Shown one piece after another: positions 1 to 12,033 of a stretch of DNA of 64,000 nt. Numbering within the stretch: position 1 is the first letter of the stretch; every line of letters begins with the position of its first letter. Origin of the DNA: Haberlea rhodopensis (taxonomy: Eukaryota > Streptophyta > Magnoliopsida > Lamiales > Gesneriaceae); NCBI GenBank assembly GCA_907163345.1, contig CAJQUN010001172.1, forward strand, positions 32,170-96,169, given 5' to 3'. The position numbers and the translations under genes are program-made. The notes below the pieces were generated by a model. The model was given only the letters and a program-made list of their open reading frames with translations, did not search any database and was not told where the DNA came from.

Positions 1-1281
1 GATCTGAGTTTGCTGAGTTAAAACTGTGCAGAAAATTTTGAATGCTGTTATACTTAACTTTGCAGAATATATGTGGGCATTTATTAACAGCATCTGTTGC
101 CATTGAATGCCATTTGATATTGGTTTTTAGAAAATTGATATGCCAATTTTTAGTAGTGTTTTAAGTTTAGGAATCTTGGTTAAAAACAATAAACTTTTGT
201 GATATTTTCCGCCTTCTCAACTACCCTAGGGCACAGTTTTGTTCTAGATTCGCATGAAAGTTATATAGGATTCCTTTTCATGTTTCATGCTTTCCCCCCT
301 TTTAAATTTCTATCTGGGAAGAGGATTTTCCCATAGTATTTCTCCTGCAACAACGAAAATGAACCCTTCTCTGTGTTGTGTTTTCACAGATGATGAGTCA
401 TGCACCTATGAGATTGATAGCAGCTTTTAAAATCAAATTACTTGCTAAAAATTGTTATTATTTGAGTTTCGTGGCTATTGTCCCCCTCTATTAGATAGGA
501 ATGGAATTTGTTGGATATTTTTGTTTGGAACTTTAAATTCCTTCTTCATCCAATATGTGCTTAATGATTAACTTTGCTTTATGATGCTTCTCTACCATAA
601 ACTTTTGATCCACTTTATTGGAAAATATTACATTAGATTCCTCTACGTAGCTACAAGGTTTTGGAAAAAAGATGGCATTATTTTGCCTTTTCCATTCCAA
701 ATTCTCCTTTGTGCTTTTGATTTTCTTTTCTTTAGTATCTGTTCCACAACTTTTTTGAATAATGGATGATGAGTTTCTTCAAGGAATTTGCGTTTTAATA
801 TAGGAAGTGTTGTGAAAATCAGTTTCTCTAACATTTGGTTGCAAGTATCGAAATTTCAAGTTCGTTTTTGTCAGATTATTCAATTTTTTACTATTTTGGC
901 ATATAACAACAAATCATTTATTCGATCTTGGCTATTATGAGAAATTCTATAACTTGATCATCAACTTCCTAGTGCCTTTGAGCTATATCGAAATTCAATG
1001 TATGTATTTGCTGACTTGGTTTGTGGATCCTTTCACAAAAAATATGTTGTACTTTGATACCTGATATTTGGGTTCTGTAATAATGAATGGGCAATATCTC
1101 TGTCATAGTATGATAAGATTCTCGGTTTGCTAGTAAAAATTGTTTTTTTCCTTCACTTGTAATCTGCTGTTACCTAGAGTCTTTTTTTTTTGTGTTTAAT
1201 GATTTCAAATACATTTTACTTTAAATATTATCTGTTTTCAGATAATCTAATGTTGTTTTATCATCTCTCTCTTGCCTTCAG
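1..1281. other. Upstream region of the receptor kinase gene, no ORF of note
   Basis: This AT-rich, T-rich stretch holds no credible coding region. It probably carries the 5' UTR intron(s), and the missing first coding exon, of the receptor kinase that follows. The pyrimidine-rich run ending in AG at 1280-1281 looks like a 3' splice site, and another candidate acceptor ends at 1241. The short ORFs here have no recognisable protein features. Confidence 0.5.
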
Positions 1282-3469
1282 GAAAACCACATCATTTCCT
1301 CCTGAAGCTCTGCACTGTCCGTGTATTATTCTCTTTCCTGTTCATAGTTATTGAGTTTCCTCCTCTAGCTCTCAGTGACTTGAACTCGGAGAGACAAGCT
1401 CTCTTGGCATTTGCCACTGCCATACACCATGGCAGGAAGCTCAACTGGAATCTTACTTCTCCAGTGTGCACATCTTGGATCGGAATATATTGTGCTAAAG
1501 ATGGCAAAACCGTGATCGGTGTTCGCCTTCCTGGCATTGGGCTTACCGGTCCAATTCCCAACGACACTCTTGGAAAGCTAGACTCTTTAAGGGTTCTTAG
1601 CCTTCGATCAAATCTCCTCAGTGGAAATTTGCCTTTGGACATCCTTTCTCTCCCATCTCTTCGCTATCTCTTCCTCCAACATAACAGATTTTCGGGTGAA
1701 ATCCCTACATTGCTTTCCCCTCGACTAAATGTTTTGGAGCTCTCATTTAATTCATTGACGGGAAGCATTCCAATGACCATTCAGAATATGACTGAACTTA
1801 CAGCATTGAACCTTCAGAACAACTCTCTTTCTGGACCTATTCCCGATCTAGGCCTACTACCTCTCAAACGTTTTAACCTAAGCTACAACCATCTTAATGG
1901 CACCATTCCATCTTCTTTACAAAAGTTTCCAAATTCATCATTCATTGGAAACTCTTTATGCGGGCCACCTTTAAATCCTTGTTTCCCCGTTCTTCCACCA
2001 CCTCCTTCCCCTAGTCCATTTCTACCACCCACGGGAGGCCCTCCAAGGAAAAGCTCCAAGAAAAAACTTGCTTTAGGAGCTATAATCGCCATTGCAGCAG
2101 GAGGTGCTGTACTGCTTATTCTTCTTGCTCTAGTTTTATTTTTGTGCTGCTATAAGAAAAAGGAGAATGTCGGTGGCGCTGTGCCAAAGGTTAAGTCTAC
2201 TAGTGCTGGGAGGGGTGAGAAGCCAAGAGAAGAGTTCGGAAGTGGGGTGCAAGAACCCGAGAAAAACAAGTTAGTTTTCTTTGAAGGTTGTTCTTACAAC
2301 TTTGATCTCGAGGATTTGTTGAGGGCGTCAGCAGAAGTGCTTGGAAAGGGTAGTTTTGGAACTGCATACAAGGCAGTTTTGGAGGAGTCGACAACCGTGG
2401 TTGTGAAAAGGTTAAAAGAGGTGATTGTGGGGAAGAAGGATTTTGAACAGCAAATGGAAATAAGCGGTAGAGTTGGACAACATCCAAATGTTGTGCCTTT
2501 ACGCGCATATTATTACTCCAAAGATGAAAAACTCCTGGTCTATGACTACTATCCAAATGGCAGCTTGGCTGCGCTTTTGCACGGTATTGACTCGTTCTCG
2601 AGGAAAAAAAATTTACACAATAAAATCTGCGAACTTGCTGCCTGAACCCCGTTTTGAATATTAATAAATCTTCCAAGATAAAATGGATACTTGGACTACA
2701 TGATGCTGCAAATCCATGATATGATTTGATGTTGGTTGCGTTTTGTCCCAGCATCTGATAGTCTGTTAATCCAGAAACAAGATTCCATTGATGGAAAACT
2801 TGTTCTATTAATATTTGGGCTACTTGTTGACTTTTATTTCTCGCTTTCAACTTAGCAGGAAACAAGACTGCCGGAAGAACTCCATTGGACTGGGTTACAA
2901 GAGTCAAAATATCTCTCGGGGCTGCAAGAGGCATCGCTCATGTGCATTCAATAGGAGGCACAAAATTTACTCACGGGAACATAAAGTCCTCAAACGTCCT
3001 CCTAAGTCAAGATCTAGACGGGTGTGTCTCAGATTTCGGCTTAGCCCCTCTAATGAACTATCCCACCACATCATCGCGTCTTGCAGGATACCGTGCTCCA
3101 GAGGTAATTGAGACACGGAAACACACTCACAAATCTGACGTCTATAGTTTCGGGGTCATGTTACTCGAGATGCTTACTGGGAAACAACCGATTCAATCCC
3201 CAAGCCGCGAAGACACTGTCGATCTCCCGAGATGGGTACAATCCGTTGTTCGGGAGGAATGGACAGCTGAGGTCTTTGATGTCGATCTAATGAGATTCCA
3301 AAACATTGAAGAAGAGATGGTGCAAATGTTGCAACTCGCCATGGCCTGTGTTTCAAAGGTGCCTGAAATGCGGCCTAACATGGACGAGGTGGTTAGAATG
3401 ATTGAAGAGGTTCGACTATCTGACTCGGAGAACCGGCCTTCTTCAGACGAGAATAACTCGAGGACTTGA
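1282..3469 (+). CDS. LRR receptor-like kinase, probably inactive (At5g58300/At3g08680-like)
   Basis: Plasma-membrane leucine-rich repeat receptor-like kinase of the LRR-III type. Two exons are visible: 1282-2583 and 2859-3469, with a 275-bp GT-AG intron in the kinase domain; joining them restores the frame (LLHG|NKTAGRTPLDW). In order the roughly 637 residues show a hydrophobic signal peptide, an LRRNT-2 domain (about residues 30-75, paired Cys), about five LRRs, a Pro-rich juxtamembrane stretch, a transmembrane helix (LGAIIAIAAGGAVLLILLAL), and a kinase domain with glycine loop GKGSFGTAYKA and Lys in VVVKRL. The catalytic loop reads HGNIKSSN instead of HRDxKxxN, so the catalytic Asp is missing although SDFG is kept; the family is known for such pseudokinases that signal by scaffolding. 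No in-frame ATG precedes the LRR part: the frame opens after a stop at 1248 and reaches only a TTG. The start must lie in an upstream exon joined at about 1282, or the gene is 5'-incomplete. Confidence 0.9.
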
Positions 3470-3968
3470 ATGTGCAGAGTTCTTTATTCTTTAGAAATGA
3501 ATTCTTCATTCTAAATTCTGATTTTTTCTCATCTAATTTGTGTTGTGAAAAATTCATCTGATTCTAAAACCCCATTTGATATTTACATGTAAAATGGACA
3601 ATTTATTCTGGGTTTATCTTGTTTGTTTATCCACAAATTGTAATATTTACTCAGAAGCTTTCTTAACAATTTAGTCCTTGTGATGAGAGACATCTCCTTT
3701 ACCTCAACTATGTTTATTCTAATTTTTCCCATCAAAATTTCTTGAATTCTGATCATTGATTCTGTGAGCCTCTTATTATCTGAAATGACGGGTTCAGAAT
3801 CAAAGAATGTTCCACACAATTTAAGGGGTGCCCCAGATTTTTTTCTGCAACAATTTTACGGTCCTCCTGAGTTTGAAATCCATGAAACAAGTCCCATGAA
3901 ACATATGATCCAAAACAAAGTCACATTTCCCTGTAAGATTTTAACGTGTTGAGATCCGTTTTCTTGCC
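3470..3968. other. Intergenic spacer between receptor kinase and NHL gene
   Basis: About 500 bp serving as the 3' UTR of the receptor kinase and promoter/5' leader of the next gene. No separate gene, repeat or structured element is evident. Confidence 0.4.
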
Positions 3969-4721
3969 ATGGCGGCAGGCCAAGTTTCGAAAACCGGCCC
4001 AAAACCGCTGCAGAAGAGTCTCAGCCGACGTGTCTCCTTCAACGAGGCCACCCTGGCAAGATCTCAAGACCCTCCAAAACCACCCTCACAACCTGAGTTT
4101 ATAGACACGGAAACTCAAGCCATCAGGCGCCCCCAATGCGGCCCATGCTGCAACTCCTGCTGTGCCTGGACCTCCCTAATCCTAGGCGTGGCTCTACTCC
4201 TAGCTATACTTGTAGGAGGCGTATATTTCGCCTTCCTCCAATCCAACCTACCCGAAGTCCGCCTCCATAGGCTCGATGTCTATAAACTCGAGGTCGTGAA
4301 CACGGATACGGACACATTCTTGACCACAGATTTTGAAGTACGTCTAAATTTGACAAACGATAACTCGAAAATCAAGCTATCCTACAGTCAAATGACCGCC
4401 TCTTTGTCCTCGGAAGGGGTTGACCTCGGATCGGTGAAACTCCCGGTGATAGTTCAAGACGCAAGCACATCGGCAGACGTGAAGGTGAGGACGGGGATCA
4501 AGAAAACATCAGCGGAAGAGGCTGTGGCAGAGGATTTGCTAGATAATTCATTGAGACACTTGATGGTTATTGATGTAGTTCTCAAGGGACACATTGACTT
4601 CTTGGTGAATGGGAATAAGATGAACGGTTTCCCGTTTAAGGTTAACTGCCGGAGTATTGATCAGTCGGAGATTGACAATGGACATGCTCCTAAATGCGCT
4701 GTCCAAATGATCCCTATTTAA
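3969..4721 (+). CDS. NDR1/HIN1-like (NHL) / LEA-2 domain membrane protein
   Basis: Single-exon gene for a 250-residue protein. The start ATG sits in a good plant context (gccATGGCGG) and is the first in frame. Residues 1-55 are a basic, Ser/Pro-rich cytosolic tail; a Cys-rich patch (CGPCCNSCCAW) precedes one transmembrane helix at about residues 68-92 (LILGVALLLAILVGGVYFAF), giving a type II topology. Residues from about 95 onward form a LEA-2 domain, including the pattern FEVRLNLTNDNSKIKLSY. The family sits in the plasma membrane, and members take part in pathogen response and membrane contact. The role of this member is not shown by the sequence. It lies about 500 bp downstream of the receptor kinase on the same strand, with no sign of co-transcription. 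Confidence 0.88.
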   Translation: MAAGQVSKTGPKPLQKSLSRRVSFNEATLARSQDPPKPPSQPEFIDTETQAIRRPQCGPCCNSCCAWTSLILGVALLLAILVGGVYFAFLQSNLPEVRLHRLDVYKLEVVNTDTDTFLTTDFEVRLNLTNDNSKIKLSYSQMTASLSSEGVDLGSVKLPVIVQDASTSADVKVRTGIKKTSAEEAVAEDLLDNSLRHLMVIDVVLKGHIDFLVNGNKMNGFPFKVNCRSIDQSEIDNGHAPKCAVQMIPI

Positions 4722-5802
4722 GGTAAACACCTTCCTCATAATTGTCTCTATATTTTCAATCATTTGTCTGTATAATTAGATTTAACCCTTTTAATTTAAG
4801 AACAAACAGCTTGATACGTATTCCAAATATGATCTTAATATTTTATTATCAGGAGAAATTTTTAGAGGATTTTTAGTCGAAAGAATTCAGAAACAGGTTT
4901 TGTGTTATCCTAGGATAAGGCTTTCATTGTTTCTTTGTTTTTTTTGTCCAAAGTGTTGTTTTTGAATTTTATGATGCTGTTGTTGGGGAGAGAAACAAAC
5001 TTCAAGAATTGAGTTTGGTGATTTAATGCTTTAGGTTTCTTTGTATCAATGATTCATGGATTTACGTGCCCAAATAATACAATTTTAATATTATTCACTC
5101 ATTATGAAAACAAGATAGATTCACATCACATATTTTTCAGATTTTTTTTTAATGTTACGAAGAGGCAACTTCTTGAACATTTCAGCCCTCCATATGAAAT
5201 TTTCCATATAGATTCCATATGGAGTGCTGGATTTTGCTCTTTGGAATAGCATCAACGTATTGTTTTCAGTTTAAATTGAATTTGAATCACGATTGCAAGA
5301 TACTTTAAGAGTCATTCGATTGCATGAGAATAATGTTGGTTTTTTTTTTAGTGGGGAAGTTTTAAGCAAATATTTTGGTAAATTTGCCCAACTCGAAGAG
5401 TCTGTCCGAATTGGATATGAGCTTTTAACGACGTCAGCTAAGCTGGCAGCTCCGTTAATGTTTATTTTTCAAGCTACCACGTCTAATTTATTTATCAAAT
5501 TATATACAAATAATTGTTGTCAGCTATTATTATATATGTAGATTAATAATTTTCCCTTAATTGACAAGTCAATATGTGAATAATTACATAATTAGTCCCG
5601 TGCCGGCCCAATGGGCCCTTAAATCCCTTTGCTTCTTCTTAAAGTTACGATAGGCCTACCAATTCTTACTTTTCAAAACACATATTGAATGGACTCTAAT
5701 CATTAATTTCATGATGACTTATTTACTAACCCCACTTTGCATGTGCTTATTTTTTAAAAAACTTCTTCTCCACATTTCTTATTATTATTCTATATTTGTG
5801 TG
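4722..5802. other. Gene-free AT-rich spacer
   Basis: This is the 3' flank of the NHL gene. The small ORFs at about 5049 and 5293 have low-complexity composition and no recognisable domain. No repeat structure was identified. Confidence 0.4.
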
Positions 5803-5992
5803 GGTAAGATATTATTGACGTAATTGTTAAAGTTGTTGTCATATGATCTTGGTGATTATGGGTTCGAGTCGTGAAAGTAGCCTCTTGCATTTCAAGGGAT
5901 GACTGCATACATTAGGTCCAAAGTGTCCCGACCCCTTCCCGCACCCTGTGCGTAGCAGGAGTTCCTTGCACCGAGTTTGCCTTTTATCTTGT
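5803..5992 (+). mobile_element. Au-type tRNA-derived SINE
   Basis: The stretch has the layout of the plant Au SINE family: a pol III B box (GGTTCGAGTC at 5861-5870), then a CCTCTTGCA segment, a GTCCCGACCCCTTCCC segment and the typical tail GCGTAGCAGGAGTTCCTTGCACCGAGTTTGCC. It is diverged but recognisable by eye. No clear target duplication was found. It is transcribed by pol III in intact members and moved by LINE machinery. Confidence 0.75.
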
Positions 5993-6128
5993 GAGATGGT
6001 GTTTGTCTATTTTCGTGATCACACAGAATATAAATAACGAAATTAACATACTTGTATATTTAAACAATGTAAGGACGTGAATTTAAGGATTCTAATTATA
6101 AAATTTTTACTTGTTAATTAATGCAAGT

Positions 6129-7740
6129 TGGGTGTATTCGCTACAGAGATTTAATGCCTTTTAGTGACTTTTTTAACCGATAGACTTTTATAGAATTGAT
6201 AGATTTCTATTGGTTTTTATAAAATTTCACGGAGTTATAAAAATCATTTTACGGACTATTGTGGACTTTTTCATAGAATTATGGAATTTTATTGCAAGAT
6301 TTCAGATATTTATAAACTTTTTCATAGAATTCTATAGAGTTTATGACTTATAGTTTTACAATATTTTTATAGATATTTGTAAACATTTTTATGAAATTAT
6401 ATGGATTTTATAACTTATAAGTATATCTTATATCAATTTCTTTGAAATGATAATGAACATATGTAACATCTAATTATATGCATAATTAATTAGAAATAAA
6501 CAAGTTCAATTAGAAATAAGACATGTTCAATAAATAATCCATAAATTACAGAATTGGAAATAATCCAAAAATTGATAATAATTCGTATTGGTTCAATAAT
6601 TAAAACAATTCAAAACAATACAAATAAAATTTTTAACATTGTAAAATTTGTTATGCTTTCATTTTTAGTTCTTGAAACAAATAAAATTGTATTATTTTTA
6701 TCTTACACTCAAAATAAGTGTATTATTAATATAAACAAAATCGACTATACTCAAAAAATAAAAATAAAAATTCAATTATTGTTATCTATAAATTATTGAC
6801 CCAAACTCTACTTTTTATTAGATAAAATTGCAAAGACTTGACTTTTACTATGCAATCACAACTTCAAAACTCAACTATTAACAAAGTAAATAATCCTAAT
6901 CCTAAATTAATTAAACAATTCACTAATTTAGGAAATAATAAATCAGATTAAAGTGTTAAACATAAAATGCTAACACCAGGAGAGAAATAAGGAAAGATCA
7001 TGCAAACACATGAATATGGAGAGATCTTAACTCCATAAAGAATCTTGGAGAGAGGAAAACAGGATAAAAGTCTATCGAATCTCTAGGGTGTGTGAAGAGA
7101 ATTTTTGATTTTTTGTAGTTGTACATAGAACTTTATGGTTTGTATCTAAAGAATTTAGGATAGTTATTAAAAATATATTGCAATCTGGATACCTCCAAAA
7201 TTTATGGAGTTTTAAAAAGTCATGTTTGAATAGCATCTGACTTTTAAATACTCCATAAAATCCTATTTTAAATACCAGTAGACTAGTACATAATCAATAG
7301 ACTTTTTTCTTACAATCTGACATCAATAGCCTGGAACAAAATATGAATGAAACAACGAGATCTTGGGTCCTTTGCCCCCACACTAGCTTGCTCTCTCATC
7401 TCATATAACGCCTTTCGGTTGGTTCCGCCCCAGGGTGAACCCCAGCCTTATTTTAAGAGAGTGAAGTGAGCCTCTTAGTTCTCCAGAAGCTGTTGATTGA
7501 GTAGCCGAGGGAAAGAGAAATAGAACTATATCATATATATCGACCGTCTCGGCGTAAGAAGAAGGACCTGCAATGGCAGATACTACTGACCCTATTACCT
7601 AAACGGTAGGTTGGCAGTGGATGTGTGACATTTGGAGTTGCCGTTCATGCGCTTGTCCTCAATGGAAGAATCCACATCTTTGACTCAAGTCGAATTTTTT
7701 ATACAGTATATAAAAATCTAGATTGAATACGTCTAAACTT
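6129..7740. repeat. AT-rich MITE-like DNA (possibly PIF/Harbinger type)
   Basis: The segment begins with GGGTGTATTC and is filled with repeats of the type 'tttatagaatt...gacttttatag'. Reverse-complement relatives of the start occur near 7178 (CAATCTGGATACCTCC) and 7728 (AGATTGAATACGTC). The start and AT-rich body resemble plant MITEs that open with GGGTGTATTCAATT. Boundaries and target duplication could not be fixed, and more than one insertion may be present. The AT-rich ORF at 6554-6799 is not credible as a gene. Confidence 0.35.
7360..7680. other. GC-balanced island in AT-rich DNA, possible organelle-derived insert
   Basis: Between two AT-rich stretches lies about 300 bp of balanced composition (for example CGGTTGGTTCCGCCCCAGGG) with no long ORF. 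Its texture resembles plant mitochondrial intergenic DNA, so an organelle-to-nucleus transfer is possible. This rests on composition alone and I could not match it to a specific organellar gene. Confidence 0.25.
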
Positions 7741-8199
7741 TTAAACTATATAAAAGTTATTAAAAATTCATAAAAGTCTTGAAATTGAATTTATCAGTGA
7801 TTTTTAAATTCAAACACAAGTCACGTAAACTTGTTAAAATCCATCGTTCAAGTGTCTGTCCCACTGTCATATTTATTTACTCCAGGTCTTGTTTCCACTA
7901 ATAGGGTAAGTGATAGTGAGATTGGAGACTACAAGACACTTTAGGCGATATAGTTCGTGGAAAATTCTTAAGCATTGATTTTCTTCTCCAGAAATTTCCC
8001 ATTGATTTGATTTTTTCCTAAACTGGAGTCATCAAATTATAGTGACGTTGATATTTTTCAAACATTTTAATTATATTCGATATCATATTATATAGATTAT
8101 TTCTTTATTTCTGTTATTCACATCATCATAAATCATTTTCACAATCGATATTGAATTTATTTAGAATATGTGAAGCCAAATAATATAAAATGAAAGTCA

Positions 8200-8290
8200 G
8201 CTCCCCGGCCTTGTCGGGATGGATAAGAACTCATGTTACTTTAGGCAAACTAAAGTTCAAGTCGCGTTTGGCACACAAAAATTGATTTAA
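8200..8290 (+). mobile_element. Possible degenerate tRNA-derived SINE head
   Basis: GGATGGATAAGAACTC resembles an A box and AAAGTTCAAGTCGCG a B box, with tRNA-like spacing. It does not fold as a complete tRNA. A worn SINE head is the best reading, with low confidence. Confidence 0.25.
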
Positions 8291-8739
8291 CACCTCCACG
8301 TTTGAAAAAAAATTGTATAAAATGAAATTAATGTAAATGAGTAGGGGATCAATTGGTTTATCACATATAAATTGTGGTAGATAATTATCGTAAACCTTGA
8401 CATATAAATATGTGTACCTCGTAATCTTAAATGAATTGGGATCGTTGATCTTGAATCGGGTATCAATGTTCCCAAAAAAATGTCCCTCGCAAACAATTTG
8501 TGTCGCCTTCGATGGTGGCAACTAATTACGCATCCAGTCAGGGAAAATGAATTATTTTCAAGAATTTGGGTGTGGACTAAGTTTCGAGAGACACACAGAG
8601 TAACATGGTTATCAGTTTCTTTCGAATAAAAAATATTAAATATTTTTTTAAAAAACTATTTTTAATTAATTACAAGATCCAACAAATTATGTCTTAGCAA
8701 AATATTGAATGGTATCATGAATTTGAGCAACATGCCACT

Positions 8740-9170
8740 AGATGTATCAAAATGGGTTCGGCTCATAGGTTGGCCTGAGCTCGTCGCATTGATCCAACCG
8801 ACCCGCCAAATAAGCTAGTTGTGCCAAGGTTTTTTAGGCCCATCTGAACAAGGGGCATAAATGGGCTAGCCCTGGGTTGACGAGTACGACCCTGGTTATC
8901 CCATGGGTTTGATCAAGTAATTAGTTTATAATAACATATGAATTACTTATTAAAATAAGATTTTTTAATAATTTAATCATTAAGATATAATAATTTTTAA
9001 TTTTTAAATTTTTTGGTTGGTTGCCTACCGAACCTGCAGCCCGCTTCGGGTTGGAATGGAGGTTTTCCAACCACCCATCAATAGACGAGCCCAAATGTGC
9101 CCAGCTTGTTTGAGCCGCATGTTGAGTCGGGCTAACCAGATTTGAGAGCTATTCCTGACGCCCCATACAT
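8740..9170. repeat. Probable worn hAT-type non-autonomous element
   Basis: Two GC-rich ends (about 8745-8900 and 9010-9150) rich in 'gggttcggctc', 'gcccgcttcgggttgg' and 'gagtcgggctaacc' flank an AT-rich centre. This is the layout of many hAT MITEs, and resembles others in this window. Terminal repeats and target duplication are too decayed to place. Confidence 0.3.
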
Positions 9171-9639
9171 TTGTTTGCTCTGCAATGTCATTTTTCACCA
9201 CATTTTTATTACTATCCTCTCATTATTAATTAATAATGCAATTGTAACTTCCATTACCCTTACGTTCCTTTCGAAACGTCTTACTATTCCATAATTAGTT
9301 GTGCACCAGACATGATTATCAAAGTAGAGTCGTATATTCTTCCCTCTCTAATACCTCATGAAATATTTATATATGGTTCAAGCCCTACTTATACATCAGT
9401 TCAATATTAAATATAATTTTTTAAATAAAAAATACATAAAATAATATACTAATCATTTTAGACCACTAGAATTTTTGACCAACCCATAAGTATAATCCAA
9501 ACGAGTTCATATAAGTATTTTCCCTGCTACTTCATCCCCCCCTCATTATTGCCCCAACATGGTCATCTCTAAAAAAATTTGATTACATTTTTTTTTTAAA
9601 AAAAAACCTCAATTAATTACTAGTGATACTTTTTTTAAA

Positions 9640-10330
9640 ATGAGATGACCTCCTTCCGGTGGCTAGGAGAGTGCTTGTTGACCTCCTTCAGGTGGCTGGA
9701 GCTCATATAATATTCCGAGCGAGAGCAAGTCTTGAAACCACGAATAGAACATGAAAGGGGAGTCGGAAGGGTGTTCCACTGTGTTCCCTACGACGCTCAA
9801 GTCAAGGACTTGATAAAATAAGAGATAATTGAGATATGCTGCTAAGAATGAATATAGAGTGTCTACCTTCATAATTTCAGCAAACCTGATATTGTAGGAG
9901 ATAGAAGGGGAACAACATGCAACCAACTCTTAGGTAACCATCACATGAAAATAGGTGATGGGTCATCTTGGGAACTAACGCCTAGCCACGGATTTCATAT
10001 CACTACTAATGTCACTCGTGAGTTTTGTCAGACCTTTGAGACATATGTTCCACCGAGGATATGTATTGGCACCTGGTAGTATGGCATGTTTTGTAGCTCG
10101 GCATGCTTGGCAGCCTTGCATGTTTGACTAGTGAGGTTGCTTGAAAGGGCCAACGACTTAGCTTTAAAAGGCCAATAAGGCCGACTGAACAGGCTATGAG
10201 CTCGACCTACCTAGGCGATTCGAGCTGCGGAGCTCGCACTACCTGGGCGTGCTTCCCAGCTCGCATGACGTGGGCGGGCTGGTCAGCTCTCCCTATGTGG
10301 GCGAGCTATTGAGCTCGCCGATCCCAACTA
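9640..10330. repeat. LTR-like repeat fragment
   Basis: The stretch contains a local near-duplication (GACCTCCTTC[C/A]GGTGGCT at about 9649 and 9679), the phrase GAAGGGTGTTCC...CGACGCTCAAGTCAAG that I associate with plant retrotransposon LTRs, and a tandem array (separate entry). No coding domain is present. It could be a solo LTR, but its ends were not found. Confidence 0.35.
10199..10329. repeat. 27-bp tandem repeat, about five units
   Basis: Units begin AGCTCGC and contain a TGGGCG core: 10199-10230 (32 bp, longer first unit), 10231-10257, 10258-10284, 10285-10311, then a partial unit. The last three full units are each exactly 27 bp. The array lies in the LTR-like region. Confidence 0.7.
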
Positions 10331-11729
10331 GCTAGCGTCTTGATCTATAGACTATGTTTTTAAGGGTTTGACCCGTTAGGGTATCGACAAGTTAATGAGC
10401 TTTCACCCTTTTCATCTACACTGATTATCGTACTAAAAATTATCATTAAAAATCATATTATATACTGTATTTCTATCGAGGTACGAAAAAGAATTTTTAA
10501 CACAAATCATATTACATATATGCCAAAACTGCATAAAAACTTAGATTAAATATATAAATTGATTTTATGGACTTCACGGTGGTGGTTTAATAATATTCAG
10601 TTATTATTTTCATTCATAAAAGATATTTTAAGATAGTCTTCCTTAATATCAAATTATGATAACACCCACACAACGATCGTAACTTGAAAATTTTATGCAC
10701 CCCATCTGAAAAATATGTATACAAAAACACGACACATATGCTGCATGGACACAAATACAGAGATATAGATACAACACAGATATGAACACACATATTTTCT
10801 AAAATTAGATAACACAATACGTCTAGGATATGATAATATATTTTTTATTTTTTTCATACATATTCTACATATACACTATTATGTATAATATACTGAAATT
10901 AATGAAAAATTTCATATCAAATATTTAAATAATAAAATTAAAAATGATATAAAGTTATAGAAACATTATTCCTACATTCACTAATTAATGCATACACCAA
11001 ATGCCATTAAGACATTATACAAGTACACTATGTTATAGTTTTTAACTTTTTTTATATTAAACTAAATAACACTCAAAATAGACCAAACTACTTTGAAAAA
11101 ACTATGAATTTTTTTAACATTTTTCTATAAAAAACAGTTATAATTTTTTTAATATTTATTTTTTTAAAAAAACATTTTTCCGTCATGTCGTATTCACGGA
11201 GAGTCCGACATGTATCGTATATTTTTTTTAACAAAAGATACAGATACGCCACATTAGGGACGAATCTAGCAACGTGATGAGAGGGCAACTTGCAAGATGA
11301 GCATGGTAAAAAATGCACCTGCGTCTCGTGGTGCGTCCAACACTTTGCGCACCTGTGTCCGTATCCGCGAAGTGTCAAACACTTCATGTGATGACTTTTG
11401 GAATATCCTTGCAACATAACATCACACTGAATGAAATTTATGGACATGTAGTTCAATATTTTACATCAATGTTAATACGTGGACTCGGGTGGTATTAAAT
11501 AAGTGTTATGATATTAACAGAGTAAGCAATTTTCATAAATATAATATTAAAATTATATTGACAGCAATAATAATTACCTAATAATAATATTTTCCCATTA
11601 ACTATAGAGACAAAGCTCTCTGCCGCGCGCATAGAGACAACATGGTAGATAGTGTTACAAAATGACACAAATATATAAGAGGACAAAAGACAAGTTGCAC
11701 ACAATAATAGAGGTGAAATAAAAAGCTTC
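10330..11729. other. Gene-free AT-rich DNA
   Basis: No coding region, RNA gene or clear repeat was recognised in these 1.4 kb. The ORFs at about 10614, 11088 and 11495 lack domain signals and sit in low-complexity sequence. Confidence 0.4.
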
Positions 11730-12033
11730 TGCCTTATTTATTTATTAACCAATAAGCCTTTTATAGGCAATTACATCAACGTATAGAACCAAAAAAATAG
11801 CAACAGAATTTGACCCGTAGGAACTTAGCTATAGATAAACCATTACACTAACAGACTCCATTTGATCAAAAAATAAATAACTTATTCTGCAACAGACTTG
11901 GACAAAACAAGCAACTTTGATTATTTCAGCTCAACATTCCCTCTCTAAAACTGATAAGCACAACATCAGTTTAATAAGAGCATCATCCCTCAAACTTGTT
12001 CTTCACCGTGCAAATACCAAGCAACTTCCTTAG

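Noticed and set aside
581..834. Short ORFs on both strands
   Set aside because: Low-complexity, Phe/Lys-rich translations with no domain signal, in a T-rich presumptive UTR/intron region.
2200..2934. 244-residue ORF on the - strand across the receptor kinase
   Set aside because: It is the antisense shadow of the kinase exons and spans a real intron; no protein features.
5861..5870. tRNA gene suggested by a B box
   Set aside because: The flanking sequence matches the Au SINE layout, not a cloverleaf. The B boxes near 28761 and 51737 were rejected as tRNA genes for the same reason.
11313..11498. Small ORFs in AT-rich DNA
   Set aside because: No family resemblance, no promoter context, and overlapping ORFs on the other strand.
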